Assembly (NCBI RefSeq): GCF_001705435.1
Contig: NZ_MDEN01000062.1
Span: 62,001-126,000 of the forward strand
Reading direction: 5' to 3'
From: Pseudomonas graminis
Lineage (GTDB): Bacteria; Pseudomonadota; Gammaproteobacteria; Pseudomonadales; Pseudomonadaceae
DNA: 64,000 nt
Position 1 is the first letter of the stretch. Each line of letters opens with the position of its first letter. Position numbers and translations under genes: made by a program. The notes beneath the pieces were generated by a model. The model was given only the letters and a program-made list of their open reading frames with translations, searched no databases and had not been told where the DNA came from. Of this stretch, positions 25,807-34,249 are shown piece by piece.

Positions 25807-26708
25807 CCACCGTCTCCTTCCCGCGAGTACCGACCCGGCGCGCGCCCGGTGTAGCGGTTGAATGCCACGCTGAACGCGCTCACCGAGCCGTAACCCACGC
25901 GCTGTGCAATCCCGGCAATGTCCTCCACGCGCTCACGCAGCAGCTTTTTTGCCAGCGCCATTCTCCACGCCAACAGATACGCCATGGGTGGCATACCCAA
26001 TGCGTTCTGAAAACGCTCGAAGAACGTCGAACGCGACAGGGCGGCTTCCCTCGCCAGTTGTTCCACGGTCCACGGGCGGCCCGGATGCCCGTGCATTTGC
26101 CGCAATGCCACCGCGAGGCGTTCGTCGCCCAGTCCGCGTAATAATCCGGGTGGCGCCGCTTCGGTGGCGGTGCAACGCAGCGCCTCTATAAACAGCACTT
26201 CCAGCAAATGGGCGAGGATCACGTCCCTTGCTGGCCGCTGAGCCCGGGCTTCCCCGGTCACCAAGCCAACCAGCGTCGCCAGTCGGGGCTCGCCGCGCAC
26301 GTGGATCAGTTGCGGGAGCAGCGAGACCAATAAAGCAGCGTCCGGCGATCCGAAGGTGCAGTGACCTACCAACAACTGAACGTCGACGGGCACATCGGGC
26401 GGGCCGACACGAATGTCCCGTGGACGGACCTCGACGGGAACCCGTTCAGCGTCACCCTCCAGAACGGGCTGAAGGCTCATCATCTCGAAATCGTAAGCCG
26501 CCGGGATCAGCACAAAGTCGCCTGCCTGCAGGGTCATCGGCAACTGCCCGGCCACCGAAAGCCTCGACTCCCCTTGTAAAATCGCGCAGTAAAAAGGCTG
26601 GCCGTGTACGGAGCGCTGCACCCGCCAGGCGCCGGCGCCGTTGACGATTTTGGACAGTGAAGCGCTGGGTTGCAGCAGGGTGACCACTTCAGCGAGCGGA
26701 TCGAGCAT
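25803..26708 (-). CDS. AraC family regulator, cupin type
   Basis: A 301-residue regulator. The N-terminal cupin domain (AILQGESRLSVAGQLPMTLQAGDFVLIP, about residues 40-75) is of the AraC-binding-like type found in many Pseudomonas regulators. The C-terminal double HTH (WTVEQLAREAALSRSTFFERFQNALGMPPMAYLLAWRMALAKKLL and IAQRVGYGSVSAFSVAFNRYTG) is complete. ATG 26708 has AGGAG six bases upstream. It diverges from an SDR gene, its probable target, and overlaps the DinB gene downstream. Confidence 0.9.
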   Translation of the reverse strand: MLDPLAEVVTLLQPSASLSKIVNGAGAWRVQRSVHGQPFYCAILQGESRLSVAGQLPMTLQAGDFVLIPAAYDFEMMSLQPVLEGDAERVPVEVRPRDIRVGPPDVPVDVQLLVGHCTFGSPDAALLVSLLPQLIHVRGEPRLATLVGLVTGEARAQRPARDVILAHLLEVLFIEALRCTATEAAPPGLLRGLGDERLAVALRQMHGHPGRPWTVEQLAREAALSRSTFFERFQNALGMPPMAYLLAWRMALAKKLLRERVEDIAGIAQRVGYGSVSAFSVAFNRYTGRAPGRYSREGDGG

Positions 26709-26808
26709 TCCGGACTCCTGCAAAAGAATAGCGGATGGGCGATGATATTCAGTCCGGTTACCACAGCTTATCGTTGTGTCACTGTCAATCACGCGATGGA
26801 TACACACC

Positions 26809-27555
26809 ATGAAAACCATTCTGATCACCGGCTGCTCTTCGGGCTTCGGCCTGACTACCGCCCAATATTTTATCGACCGAAACTGGAAAGTTATCGCGAC
26901 CATGCGCACGCCGGATGCAGCGCTTTTCAAAACGTCCGAACATCTGCGCGTGCTCGCGGTGGACGTCACCGACCCAGACAGCATCCAGAACGCGATCGAC
27001 GTTGCCGGGCCGATTGATGTTCTGGTCAACAACGCCGGCATCGGACTGCTGGGCGCCCTCGAAGGCTGCTCGATGCAGAAGATCCGCAGCATCTTCGACA
27101 CCAACACCTTCGGCACCATGGCGATGACTCAGGCCGTACTGCCGCAGTTCCGCCAGTGCAGCGCCGGGGTCGTCATCAACGTCACCTCCAGCGTGACGAT
27201 CAAATCACTGCCATTGCTCAGCATCTACACGGCGAGCAAGGCGGCGGTAAATGCCTTCACCGAATCCCTGGCGCTGGAACTTGAGCCGTTCAACATTCGC
27301 GTCAACCTGGTACTGCCGGGGCGCGCACCGGGGACCGACTTCGGCAAAAACGCACAGCCCCGCATGCAGGGCAGCATTCCGGACGCGTATGCCGATCTGG
27401 CTCAACGCGTGTTTAGCGAGTGGTCGCAATCGACACTGGTGACCGAGGCCCAGGATGTCGCCGAAGCCATCTGGGGGGCGGCGAACGACCCTGGTTCGCC
27501 GATGCGCATCGCGGCGGGCGCGGATGCGGTCGCCTTGATGGGGGAGGCGGACTGA
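26809..27555 (+). CDS. SDR family oxidoreductase
   Basis: A 248-residue short-chain dehydrogenase. It has the atypical cofactor motif TGCSSGFG, NNAGIG, the Ser in VTSSVTIKSLP and YTASK at the active site, as in the DltE/YdfG-like classical SDRs that are often annotated as ketoreductases. ATG 26809 is chosen because the first beta strand (KTILITG) starts at once. It diverges from the AraC gene by 100 bases, so that regulator probably controls it. The substrate is unknown. Confidence 0.88.
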   Translation: MKTILITGCSSGFGLTTAQYFIDRNWKVIATMRTPDAALFKTSEHLRVLAVDVTDPDSIQNAIDVAGPIDVLVNNAGIGLLGALEGCSMQKIRSIFDTNTFGTMAMTQAVLPQFRQCSAGVVINVTSSVTIKSLPLLSIYTASKAAVNAFTESLALELEPFNIRVNLVLPGRAPGTDFGKNAQPRMQGSIPDAYADLAQRVFSEWSQSTLVTEAQDVAEAIWGAANDPGSPMRIAAGADAVALMGEAD

Positions 27556-27650
27556 CGATCCGCTGTTATCGCGGATCGTGCTGCCCATCCGACGAAAGCC
27601 CCTTCAAGGGAACTAACAATCAGGAACTCCACCGGTCCAAGCTGTTCCCC

Positions 27651-27673
27651 GAGCCGGTTGCGACAACCGGCTC
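27651..27673. other. Perfect 9-bp hairpin in the leader of the RTX gene
   Basis: GAGCCGGTT and AACCGGCTC form a perfect stem around the loop GCGAC, 33 bases before the ATG of the AlgE-like gene. No T-run follows directly. It may be a leader structure affecting mRNA stability or translation, or an operator. Confidence 0.4.
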
Positions 27674-27706
27674 ACAGGTCGTCAGTTTTCCAGGCAGGAG
27701 CAGCGC

Positions 27707-30289
27707 ATGAGCATCACCCCCACTTTTGATATCCGCAATTATGGCGCCAAGGGCGATGCCACTACTGACGATACCGTCGCCATCCAGAAGGCAATTGATG
27801 CCGCAAGCGCCGCGGGTGGGGGCAAGGTTTACATCCCTGGCGGCACCTGGCGGGTGTCGGACAGCGACGGTTCGGGCAACGCGCTCGCGCTGAAAAGCAA
27901 CGTCACCCTCACCGGTGAGGGTGCCGGTGACAGCGTGCTCCAGTTGGCCGATGGCACCGGTTGGAACACCACGTCTCTGCTGGGCGTGGTGGCAGGCAGC
28001 ACCGTGCGAGACGCCACCGTCAGCAATCTCACGCTGGATGGCAATCAGGCCAACGGCGGTGGGCAGGTCAGTGGCTGGTCCCAGTCGGGGGCGAACAGTA
28101 CCAACCTGCTGATCGACGGCGTCACCGCGACGAACTTCAGCGGCAGTGGCTTCGACCTGACCGGCGCGTCGGTGCATCTGACAGTGCGCAACAGCACGGC
28201 CACCGACAACGCCTCCGACGGGTTTGCAGTGGGAGGTTCGCTGCCCGCACTGACCTTTCAGGACAACCGCGCGTTGGATAACGGCGCCAACGGCATCAAT
28301 GTCGGCCTGGGCGGCGTAGCGGTTTCGCTGACAGACAACCAGGCGTCCGGCAACGCTGGCGACGGGATTTACGTCCATGAAGAAAGTGGCGTCGACACCG
28401 GCTTTTTCAGCGTCATCGGTGGCGACGTCTCCGGCAACGGCGGCGATGGCGTGCACATGCGCGGCATCGAATACGGCGGCGTGTATCGCCTCGACATCCA
28501 CGGCAACGGCGGCTCGGGTGTCAATCTGCAAGGCACGACCCACATCGAGGTGTCCAACAACGTCATCCACACCAATGCGCAAGGCAATGACGTGCCGGAA
28601 GTGGCCATCCGCAACCTGGGCAGCGATAACGGCACGCAGAATTTCGTCTACGACAACCTGATCACCGGCGGCGCCGGATCGACCTGGGGCGTGGCCGAGG
28701 TGCCGTCGGACGTGGCAAGCGTGGAAGGCAGCGTGATCTTCGGCAACGTCATCAACGGCACTCAAGCCGGCGACATCAGCGCGGCGGGCAACGCAAGCCA
28801 GGTCTACAACAACAGCGATGTGCTGATCGTGCGCGGCAGTGCGGGCGCCGACACGCTGATCGGCAGCCGCTCGGACGAACTCATCAGTGGCGGGGCAGGG
28901 CGCGATCGCATCGATGGCGGCGCCGGTGATGATGTCATTCAGGGCGGTGCAGGCGCGGACCGCCTCAGCGGCGGAACGGGAAGCGACGTGTTTCGCTTTA
29001 CCTCGGTCAGCGACAGCTACCGCACGGCCACCACGTCATTCACCGATCGCATCACCGATTTCAACGACACCAGCGACCGTCTCGACCTGACCCTGCTGGG
29101 ATTGTCCGGCCTGGGCAATGGTCACGACGGCACGCTGAAAGCGACCTATAACGCTGGCACCAACATCACCTACCTCGCCAGCCTGGACGCCGATGCCGCC
29201 GGCAACCGTTTTCAACTGGCACTGGACGGCAACCACCTGAGCTCCCTGAGCGCGGCGAACTTCTTTTCGTCGATCACCGGCACGGCCAATGACGACAAGC
29301 TGCTGGGGACCGCTACCGACGACGTGCTGCTCGGCGGTGCAGGTCGCGATACGTTGTCCGGCGACGGCGGCGCGGATCGTCTGATCGGCGGCAGCGGCGG
29401 CGACACGCTGACCGGTGGCGCAGGCGCAGATACCTTCGTCTACACCCGCGTCAGCGACAGCCTGCGCAACGATGCCAGCGGCAGCTACGCGCAACGCGAC
29501 CTGATCACGGATTTCAACAGCAACGGCCATGATCGCCTGGATCTCACCGCCTTGAATTACAAAGGCCTGGGCAACGGCTACGACGGCACGCTGAAAGTGG
29601 TGCTGAACCTCGCCGGCGATCAAACGGCATTGAAGTCGCTGGAGCCGGACGCCGACGGCAACCGCTTCGAAATCCTGCTCAGCGGCAATCACCTCTATGA
29701 CCTGACCGCCAGCAACGTGCTGTTCGCCAACCCCGATGACACGCGCACCGATTCGTCCCAGCCGCTGACCTCAGTGAACGCCGCCGGCACGGCAGGCGCC
29801 GATACGCTGTATGGCGACTGGGGCAACGACACCTTGTTTGGCCTGGCGGGCGACGACGTGCTGGCCGGCAGCGTCGGCGATGATTTATTGGTTGGCGGTG
29901 CCGGCAGCGACAAGCTCACCGGCGGATCGGGCGAGGACACCTTCCGCTTTGATCACATCAGCGACAGCTACGTCGGGGCGGCGGACCTGATCACTGATTT
30001 CACCACTGGCCACGACACGCTGGATGTTTCGGCGCTTGGCTTTACCGGCCTGGGCGACGGGCGTAACGACACTCTGCAGGTCAGTTACAACGCCAACAGC
30101 GACCGCACCTACGTTCGCAGCAACGAAGCGGACAGCGCTGGCCAGAAATTCCAGGTCACCCTGGCGGGGGATTACAGCCACAGTCTGAAAGCCGAGGACT
30201 TTGCCTTCAGCGCCGCCGTTAATGCGGCTGAGATCAAGGTGGTGGGCGTGGCGGCGCCGATGGACCATGTGGTGCTGTCCGACGCCTGA
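27707..30289 (+). CDS. AlgE-like beta-helix protein with RTX repeats, active site degenerate
   Basis: An 860-residue acidic secreted protein. Residues 1-380 form a right-handed beta-helix starting FDIRNYGAKGDATTDD and keep the AlgE mannuronan C5-epimerase layout through NAQGNDVPEV. Three RTX-type R modules follow (about 385-525, 535-690 and 700-840), each starting with GGAGxD calcium nonapeptides and ending in a beta-sandwich with DLITDF. No N-terminal signal is present, as expected for type I secretion. By eye the AlgE4 catalytic residues Tyr149, His154 and Asp178 are Ser147, Thr152 and Gly176 here; only Asp152 (Asp150) remains. So epimerase activity is doubtful; alginate binding is possible. 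No transporter genes are nearby. Confidence 0.85.
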   Translation: MSITPTFDIRNYGAKGDATTDDTVAIQKAIDAASAAGGGKVYIPGGTWRVSDSDGSGNALALKSNVTLTGEGAGDSVLQLADGTGWNTTSLLGVVAGSTVRDATVSNLTLDGNQANGGGQVSGWSQSGANSTNLLIDGVTATNFSGSGFDLTGASVHLTVRNSTATDNASDGFAVGGSLPALTFQDNRALDNGANGINVGLGGVAVSLTDNQASGNAGDGIYVHEESGVDTGFFSVIGGDVSGNGGDGVHMRGIEYGGVYRLDIHGNGGSGVNLQGTTHIEVSNNVIHTNAQGNDVPEVAIRNLGSDNGTQNFVYDNLITGGAGSTWGVAEVPSDVASVEGSVIFGNVINGTQAGDISAAGNASQVYNNSDVLIVRGSAGADTLIGSRSDELISGGAGRDRIDGGAGDDVIQGGAGADRLSGGTGSDVFRFTSVSDSYRTATTSFTDRITDFNDTSDRLDLTLLGLSGLGNGHDGTLKATYNAGTNITYLASLDADAAGNRFQLALDGNHLSSLSAANFFSSITGTANDDKLLGTATDDVLLGGAGRDTLSGDGGADRLIGGSGGDTLTGGAGADTFVYTRVSDSLRNDASGSYAQRDLITDFNSNGHDRLDLTALNYKGLGNGYDGTLKVVLNLAGDQTALKSLEPDADGNRFEILLSGNHLYDLTASNVLFANPDDTRTDSSQPLTSVNAAGTAGADTLYGDWGNDTLFGLAGDDVLAGSVGDDLLVGGAGSDKLTGGSGEDTFRFDHISDSYVGAADLITDFTTGHDTLDVSALGFTGLGDGRNDTLQVSYNANSDRTYVRSNEADSAGQKFQVTLAGDYSHSLKAEDFAFSAAVNAAEIKVVGVAAPMDHVVLSDA

Positions 30290-30335
30290 TCGCCGTCAAT
30301 GCATGCGGTCTCTCAGGCTCCACGCGATCTCATTG

Positions 30336-30426
30336 CAGGACCGGCTTTAGCCGGGAAGAGGTCAGTCCTGACATCCCGTATTAACGGTGTGACACCTGAC
30401 GCCTTCCCGGCTAAAGCCGGTCCTAC
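30336..30426. repeat. REPIN: inverted pair of REP elements
   Basis: AGGACCGGCTTTAGCCGGGAAG (30337-30358) and the inverted CTTCCCGGCTAAAGCCGGTCCT (30403-30424) are about 40 bases apart. The order of the two units is opposite to the REPIN at 25151. It lies between the AlgE-like gene and the LacI gene. The right unit shares a longer flank (CTGACGCC before it, ACAGTGGG after it) with the copy at 25151. Confidence 0.9.
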
Positions 30427-30543
30427 AGTGGGTTGAGCCAGTCCGAGTTCCGCCTGGCAGTCAGTCCTGCCTCACCCAATGACTCCAATCTGTCACATCC
30501 TCGCCCCTGAAATGCCACATTGACACCTTAATGTCCTCGCCAA

Positions 30544-30557
30544 TGAGATCGATCTCA
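30544..30557. promoter_or_regulatory. Putative LacI-type operator
   Basis: TGAGATCGATCTCA is a perfect 14-bp palindrome with the central CG common in LacI/PurR operators. It ends 11 bases before the LacI ATG at 30569, overlapping the ribosome-binding region. This fits autoregulation and control of the downstream ABC operon. Confidence 0.55.
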
Positions 30558-30568
30558 AGCGAGTGATC

Positions 30569-31600
30569 ATGAGTGACCTGAAAGACGTCGCACGGGTGGC
30601 CGGGGTTTCCAGAGCGACCGCCGCCCGTTGTTTCGCCTCCCCCGAAGTGGTACGCCCGACAACCCGTGACCAAGTATTCGCCGCCGCGCGAGAACTGGGT
30701 TTTCGGCCCAATCTGCTCGGCCGTCAGTTGCGCCTTCAAACCACCCAGCTCATTGGCGTCGTCGTGCCGAGCCTGCTCAACCCGGTGTTCGCCGAACAGT
30801 TTCAAGCCATGGAGCGCGCCGCGCGGTTGCGGGGCTACAACCTGCTGCTGGCGACCACCGACTACAGCGCCGAGCGGGAAAGCGCGGTGGTTGAAGAGCT
30901 GCTGCGCCAACGGGTCGACGGCCTGGTGCTGACGGTCACGGACGCCCACAGCAACCGCGTCCTGCAAAGCCTCAGCACCGAAGACACGCCCTTTGTTCTC
31001 GCCTATCACCAGCCCGGCAGCACCGAATACAGCGCCGTCTCGGTGGACAACCGTGCCGGCATGGCCCTGGCCACGCGCTATCTGCTGGAGGCCGGTCATC
31101 GACGCATCGGCATGGTCGCGGGGCCGACGCTGCAGTCCGACCGGGCGCGGCAGCGCTACGCCGGCTACTGCGACGCAATGGCTGAACACGGCCTGGCCGC
31201 CATGCCCATCATCGAAATGCCCAGCCACACCCAGGCCGATTTCACTGCGCTCGCGCCTTTATTAAGCGGACCTCACGCGCCGACGGCGCTGGTCTGCTCC
31301 AACGATTTGCTGGCGATCAGCCTGATCGCCGAACTGCGCCGCCACGGATGGGCGGTTCCTCAGCAACTGTCGATCATCGGTTTCGACGGCATCGACATCG
31401 GCACTCAGATGCACCCGACCCTGTGCAGCGTGGTCCAGCCGATTGCCGCCCTGGCCACCACCGTCATCGATCAATTGCTGGCGCAGATCGCCGGCGCCGC
31501 CCCGACTTCCCATTGCCTGCCGTGCCACATCCGGCCTGGTGAAAGTACTCAACCCTACAATCAGCCCTACGAGGAGACGCTCCATGATCCGCTTCAGTAA
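30569..31600 (+). CDS. LacI family transcriptional regulator
   Basis: A 343-residue LacI regulator. The N-terminal HTH (LKDVARVAGVSRATAARCF) and hinge helix (PNLLGRQLRLQ) are clear; the periplasmic-binding-like effector domain starts at QLIGVVVPSLLNPVFA. ATG 30569 is preferred to GTG 30563 because family members begin a few residues before DVA. Its 3' end overlaps the solute-binding-protein gene by 17 bases, so it is part of the same operon and most likely its local repressor. Confidence 0.92.
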   Translation: MSDLKDVARVAGVSRATAARCFASPEVVRPTTRDQVFAAARELGFRPNLLGRQLRLQTTQLIGVVVPSLLNPVFAEQFQAMERAARLRGYNLLLATTDYSAERESAVVEELLRQRVDGLVLTVTDAHSNRVLQSLSTEDTPFVLAYHQPGSTEYSAVSVDNRAGMALATRYLLEAGHRRIGMVAGPTLQSDRARQRYAGYCDAMAEHGLAAMPIIEMPSHTQADFTALAPLLSGPHAPTALVCSNDLLAISLIAELRRHGWAVPQQLSIIGFDGIDIGTQMHPTLCSVVQPIAALATTVIDQLLAQIAGAAPTSHCLPCHIRPGESTQPYNQPYEETLHDPLQ

Positions 31601-32588
31601 AACCCTGGCGGCACTGCTGCTGTGTGGCGTGGCCAGCCTGACCCAGGCCGCCGAAACCGCGATTTGCTACAACTGCCCGCCAGAGTGGGCGGACTGGGGC
31701 ACCCAGCTCAAGGCGATCGCCGACAGCACCGGCGTGCAAGTGCCGCTGGACAACAAGAACTCCGGCCAATCCCTGGCGCAACTGGTGGCCGAGAAAGCCG
31801 CGCCGGTGGCGGACGTCGTGTATTACGGCGTGACCTTCGGTTTGCAGGCGCAGAAGGCTGGCGTCGTCGGCACCTACAAACCCAAAGGCTGGGAGCAGAT
31901 TCCCGAAGGCCTGAAAGACCCGGAAGGCCACTGGTTCGCGATCCACTCCGGCACCCTTGGCATCATGGTCAATGTCGATGCCCTGGGCGGTTTGCCGGTC
32001 CCGCAGAGCTGGGCCGATCTGCTCAAGCCGGAATACAAAGGCATGGTCGGTTACCTTGATCCGTCCAGCGCGTTCGTTGGCTACGTGTCGGCCGTGGCGA
32101 TCAACCAGGCCATGGGCGGCACCCTGGATAACTTCGCGCCGGCCATCGACTATTTCCAGAAACTGGCGAAGAACGCGCCGATCGTGCCCAAGCAGACCGC
32201 CTACGCCCGAGTGCTTTCAGGCGAGCTGCCGATCCTGGTGGATTACGATTTCAACGCCTACCGCGCCCGCTACAAGGACAAGGCCAATGTCGCCTTCGTC
32301 ATCCCCAAGGAAGGCAGCATCAGCGTGCCCTACGTGATGAGCCTGGTCGCCAATGCCCCCCATCAGGCCAACGCCGAGAAGGTGCTGGATTTCGTGCTCT
32401 CCGAGCAGGGCCAGGCGCTGTGGGCCAAAGCGTATCTGCGCCCGGTTCGTGCGATGAAAATGCCGGCCGACGTGGCCGCGCAATTCCTGCCTGACAGCGA
32501 TTACGCCCGCGCCGGTGTGGTGGATTACCAGCACATGGCCGACGTGCAGGAAGCCTTTTCGGCGCGTTACCTGAGCGAGGTCAAGTAA
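31584..32588 (+). CDS. ABC transporter periplasmic solute-binding protein
   Basis: A 334-residue exported binding protein; the signal peptide (LAALLLCGVASLTQAAE) ends near residue 22. The fold is the type-2 iron/phosphonate/polyamine class: DVVYYGVTFGLQAQKAGV, SGTLGIMVNVDALGG, SWADLLKPEYKG, PYVMSLVANAP. GAGGAG lies seven bases before ATG 31584. An early pair of cysteines (CYNCPP) is unusual for the class. Together with the permeases, ATPase and phosphodiesterase downstream, it suggests uptake of an organophosphate or phosphonate-like anion. Confidence 0.87.
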   Translation: MIRFSKTLAALLLCGVASLTQAAETAICYNCPPEWADWGTQLKAIADSTGVQVPLDNKNSGQSLAQLVAEKAAPVADVVYYGVTFGLQAQKAGVVGTYKPKGWEQIPEGLKDPEGHWFAIHSGTLGIMVNVDALGGLPVPQSWADLLKPEYKGMVGYLDPSSAFVGYVSAVAINQAMGGTLDNFAPAIDYFQKLAKNAPIVPKQTAYARVLSGELPILVDYDFNAYRARYKDKANVAFVIPKEGSISVPYVMSLVANAPHQANAEKVLDFVLSEQGQALWAKAYLRPVRAMKMPADVAAQFLPDSDYARAGVVDYQHMADVQEAFSARYLSEVK

Positions 32589-33458
32589 GTGAGCAGCACG
32601 GTGTTGAAGGCGCACAACGTGGCCGCGGGTGGGTTGTTGAAACGGCGTTTGCGCCCGACGGCCGCTTGGGCCCTCGCACCCGCCGCGGCGGTACTGGCGG
32701 CGTTCTGGCTGCTGCCATTGGCGCACCTGATAGTGCTCGGCGGACAGCAACGGGACGGCGCCGGCAGCGGTTACTGGCAAGTGCTCAGCAGCCCGCAGTA
32801 TCTGGGCAGCCTGGCGCAAACCTGTGTGCTCGCCGCCGTGGTGACCCTCGCCGCGCTGTTGGTCGGCGGCATCACCGGCGTGTTTCTCGCCCGTCAGCGT
32901 TTTTTCGGTCGCACCACACTGGTGGCGCTGCTGACCTTTCCGCTGGCGTTTCCTGGCGTGGTGGTGGGCTTTCTGGTGATTCTGCTGGCAGGGCGGCAGG
33001 GGCTGTTCGCGATGCTCGGCCTGAAACTGGCGGGTGAGCGCTGGGTGTTCGCCTATTCCCTGGCGGGGCTGTTCCTCGGCTACCTGTATTTCTCGATTCC
33101 CCGAGTGATCCTCACGATTATGGCCGCCTGCGAAAGCCTCGACCGCAGCCTGGAGGAGGCCGCCCACTCCCTAGGCGCCGGGCACTGGCGCGTGGTGTGT
33201 GACGTGATCATTCCAGGGCTCGCGCCAGCGCTGGTGTCCTGCGGGGCGATCTGTTTCGCCACGTCCATGGGCGCGTTCGGCACGGCGTTCACCCTCGGCA
33301 CCCAGCTGAACGTCACCCCCGTGGCGATCTACAACGTGTTCACCAACTACGCCAACTTCACTGTCGCGGCGGCGCTGTCGGTGGTGCTCGGCGCGCTGAC
33401 CTGGGCGGTGTTGCTGCTCGCGCGGCGCATGGTCAAGCAATCGAGGACGGTCCTGTGA
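32589..33458 (+). CDS. ABC transporter permease
   Basis: A 289-residue inner-membrane permease with six hydrophobic segments. The cytoplasmic EAA loop is EAAHSLGAGHWRVVCDVIIPG. The start is GTG 32589, directly after the TAA of the binding-protein gene. It would pair with the next permease as a heterodimer, as in CysTW/PotBC-type importers. The initial stretch (LKAHNVAAGGLLKRRLRP) is a positively charged cytoplasmic N terminus. Confidence 0.9.
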   Translation: MSSTVLKAHNVAAGGLLKRRLRPTAAWALAPAAAVLAAFWLLPLAHLIVLGGQQRDGAGSGYWQVLSSPQYLGSLAQTCVLAAVVTLAALLVGGITGVFLARQRFFGRTTLVALLTFPLAFPGVVVGFLVILLAGRQGLFAMLGLKLAGERWVFAYSLAGLFLGYLYFSIPRVILTIMAACESLDRSLEEAAHSLGAGHWRVVCDVIIPGLAPALVSCGAICFATSMGAFGTAFTLGTQLNVTPVAIYNVFTNYANFTVAAALSVVLGALTWAVLLLARRMVKQSRTVL

Positions 33459-34249
33459 AGCGCTCTTCGCTGTTCATCGCGCAGCTGCTGTTCACGCTGC
33501 TGGTCTGCGCCTTCATGCTGGTGCCGGTGCTGATGTCCTTGGTGGCCGGGCTCACCCGCAATTACTTTCAGGGCGTGTCCAGCGGACTGACCTTCGACTG
33601 GATCGCGCAAGTCTGGCAGGCCTATTCGCCGACGGTGTGGCTGTCCCTGCAACTGGCGGTGGCGTGTGCGGTGTGCGTCTGCGTGATCGGCGTCCCGGCG
33701 GCCTATGCGCTGGTGCGGATGAACAACCGCTTCAGTCGCGCCTTCGAGGAATTGATGGTCTTGCCGGTGGCGATGCCCGGCCTGGCCAGCGCCCTGGCCC
33801 TGCTGCTGACCTACGGCCAGTTCGGCAGTTTTCGCAGCAGTTGGCTGTTCATCCTCGTCGGCCATGTGCTGTTCACGTTGCCGTTTCTGGTGCGGCCAGT
33901 GATGGCGGTGATGCAGCGTCAGCACCTGCCGACGCTGGAGGAGGCCGCCGCCAGTCTCGGTGCCGGGCCGTTGCGACGGTTCTTCAGCGTGGTGGTGCCC
34001 AACTGCCGGGCGGGGATTCTCGCCGGCGTGCTGATGGTGGTGACGCTGTCCCTGGGCGAATTCAACCTGACGTGGATGCTGCACACGCCCATGACCAAAA
34101 CCCTGCCGGTCGGTCTTGCGGATAGTTACGCCTCGGCGCGGCTGGAAGTCGCCAGCGCCTACACCCTCATATTTCTGCTGATGATCGTGCCGCTGCTGGT
34201 GGCGTTGCAGGCCATCAGCGCGCGCCTTTCCCGTGGAGAGCAAAGATGA
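33455..34249 (+). CDS. ABC transporter permease
   Basis: The second permease, 264 residues and six membrane segments, with the EAA loop EAAASLGAGPLRRFFSVVVPN. GTG 33455 overlaps the previous stop (GTGA), and its own stop overlaps the ATPase start (ATGA), so the three proteins are translationally coupled. The motif LSLGEFNLTWMLHTP is typical of the second permease in phosphonate/iron/polyamine-type importers. Confidence 0.9.
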   Translation: MKRSSLFIAQLLFTLLVCAFMLVPVLMSLVAGLTRNYFQGVSSGLTFDWIAQVWQAYSPTVWLSLQLAVACAVCVCVIGVPAAYALVRMNNRFSRAFEELMVLPVAMPGLASALALLLTYGQFGSFRSSWLFILVGHVLFTLPFLVRPVMAVMQRQHLPTLEEAAASLGAGPLRRFFSVVVPNCRAGILAGVLMVVTLSLGEFNLTWMLHTPMTKTLPVGLADSYASARLEVASAYTLIFLLMIVPLLVALQAISARLSRGEQR

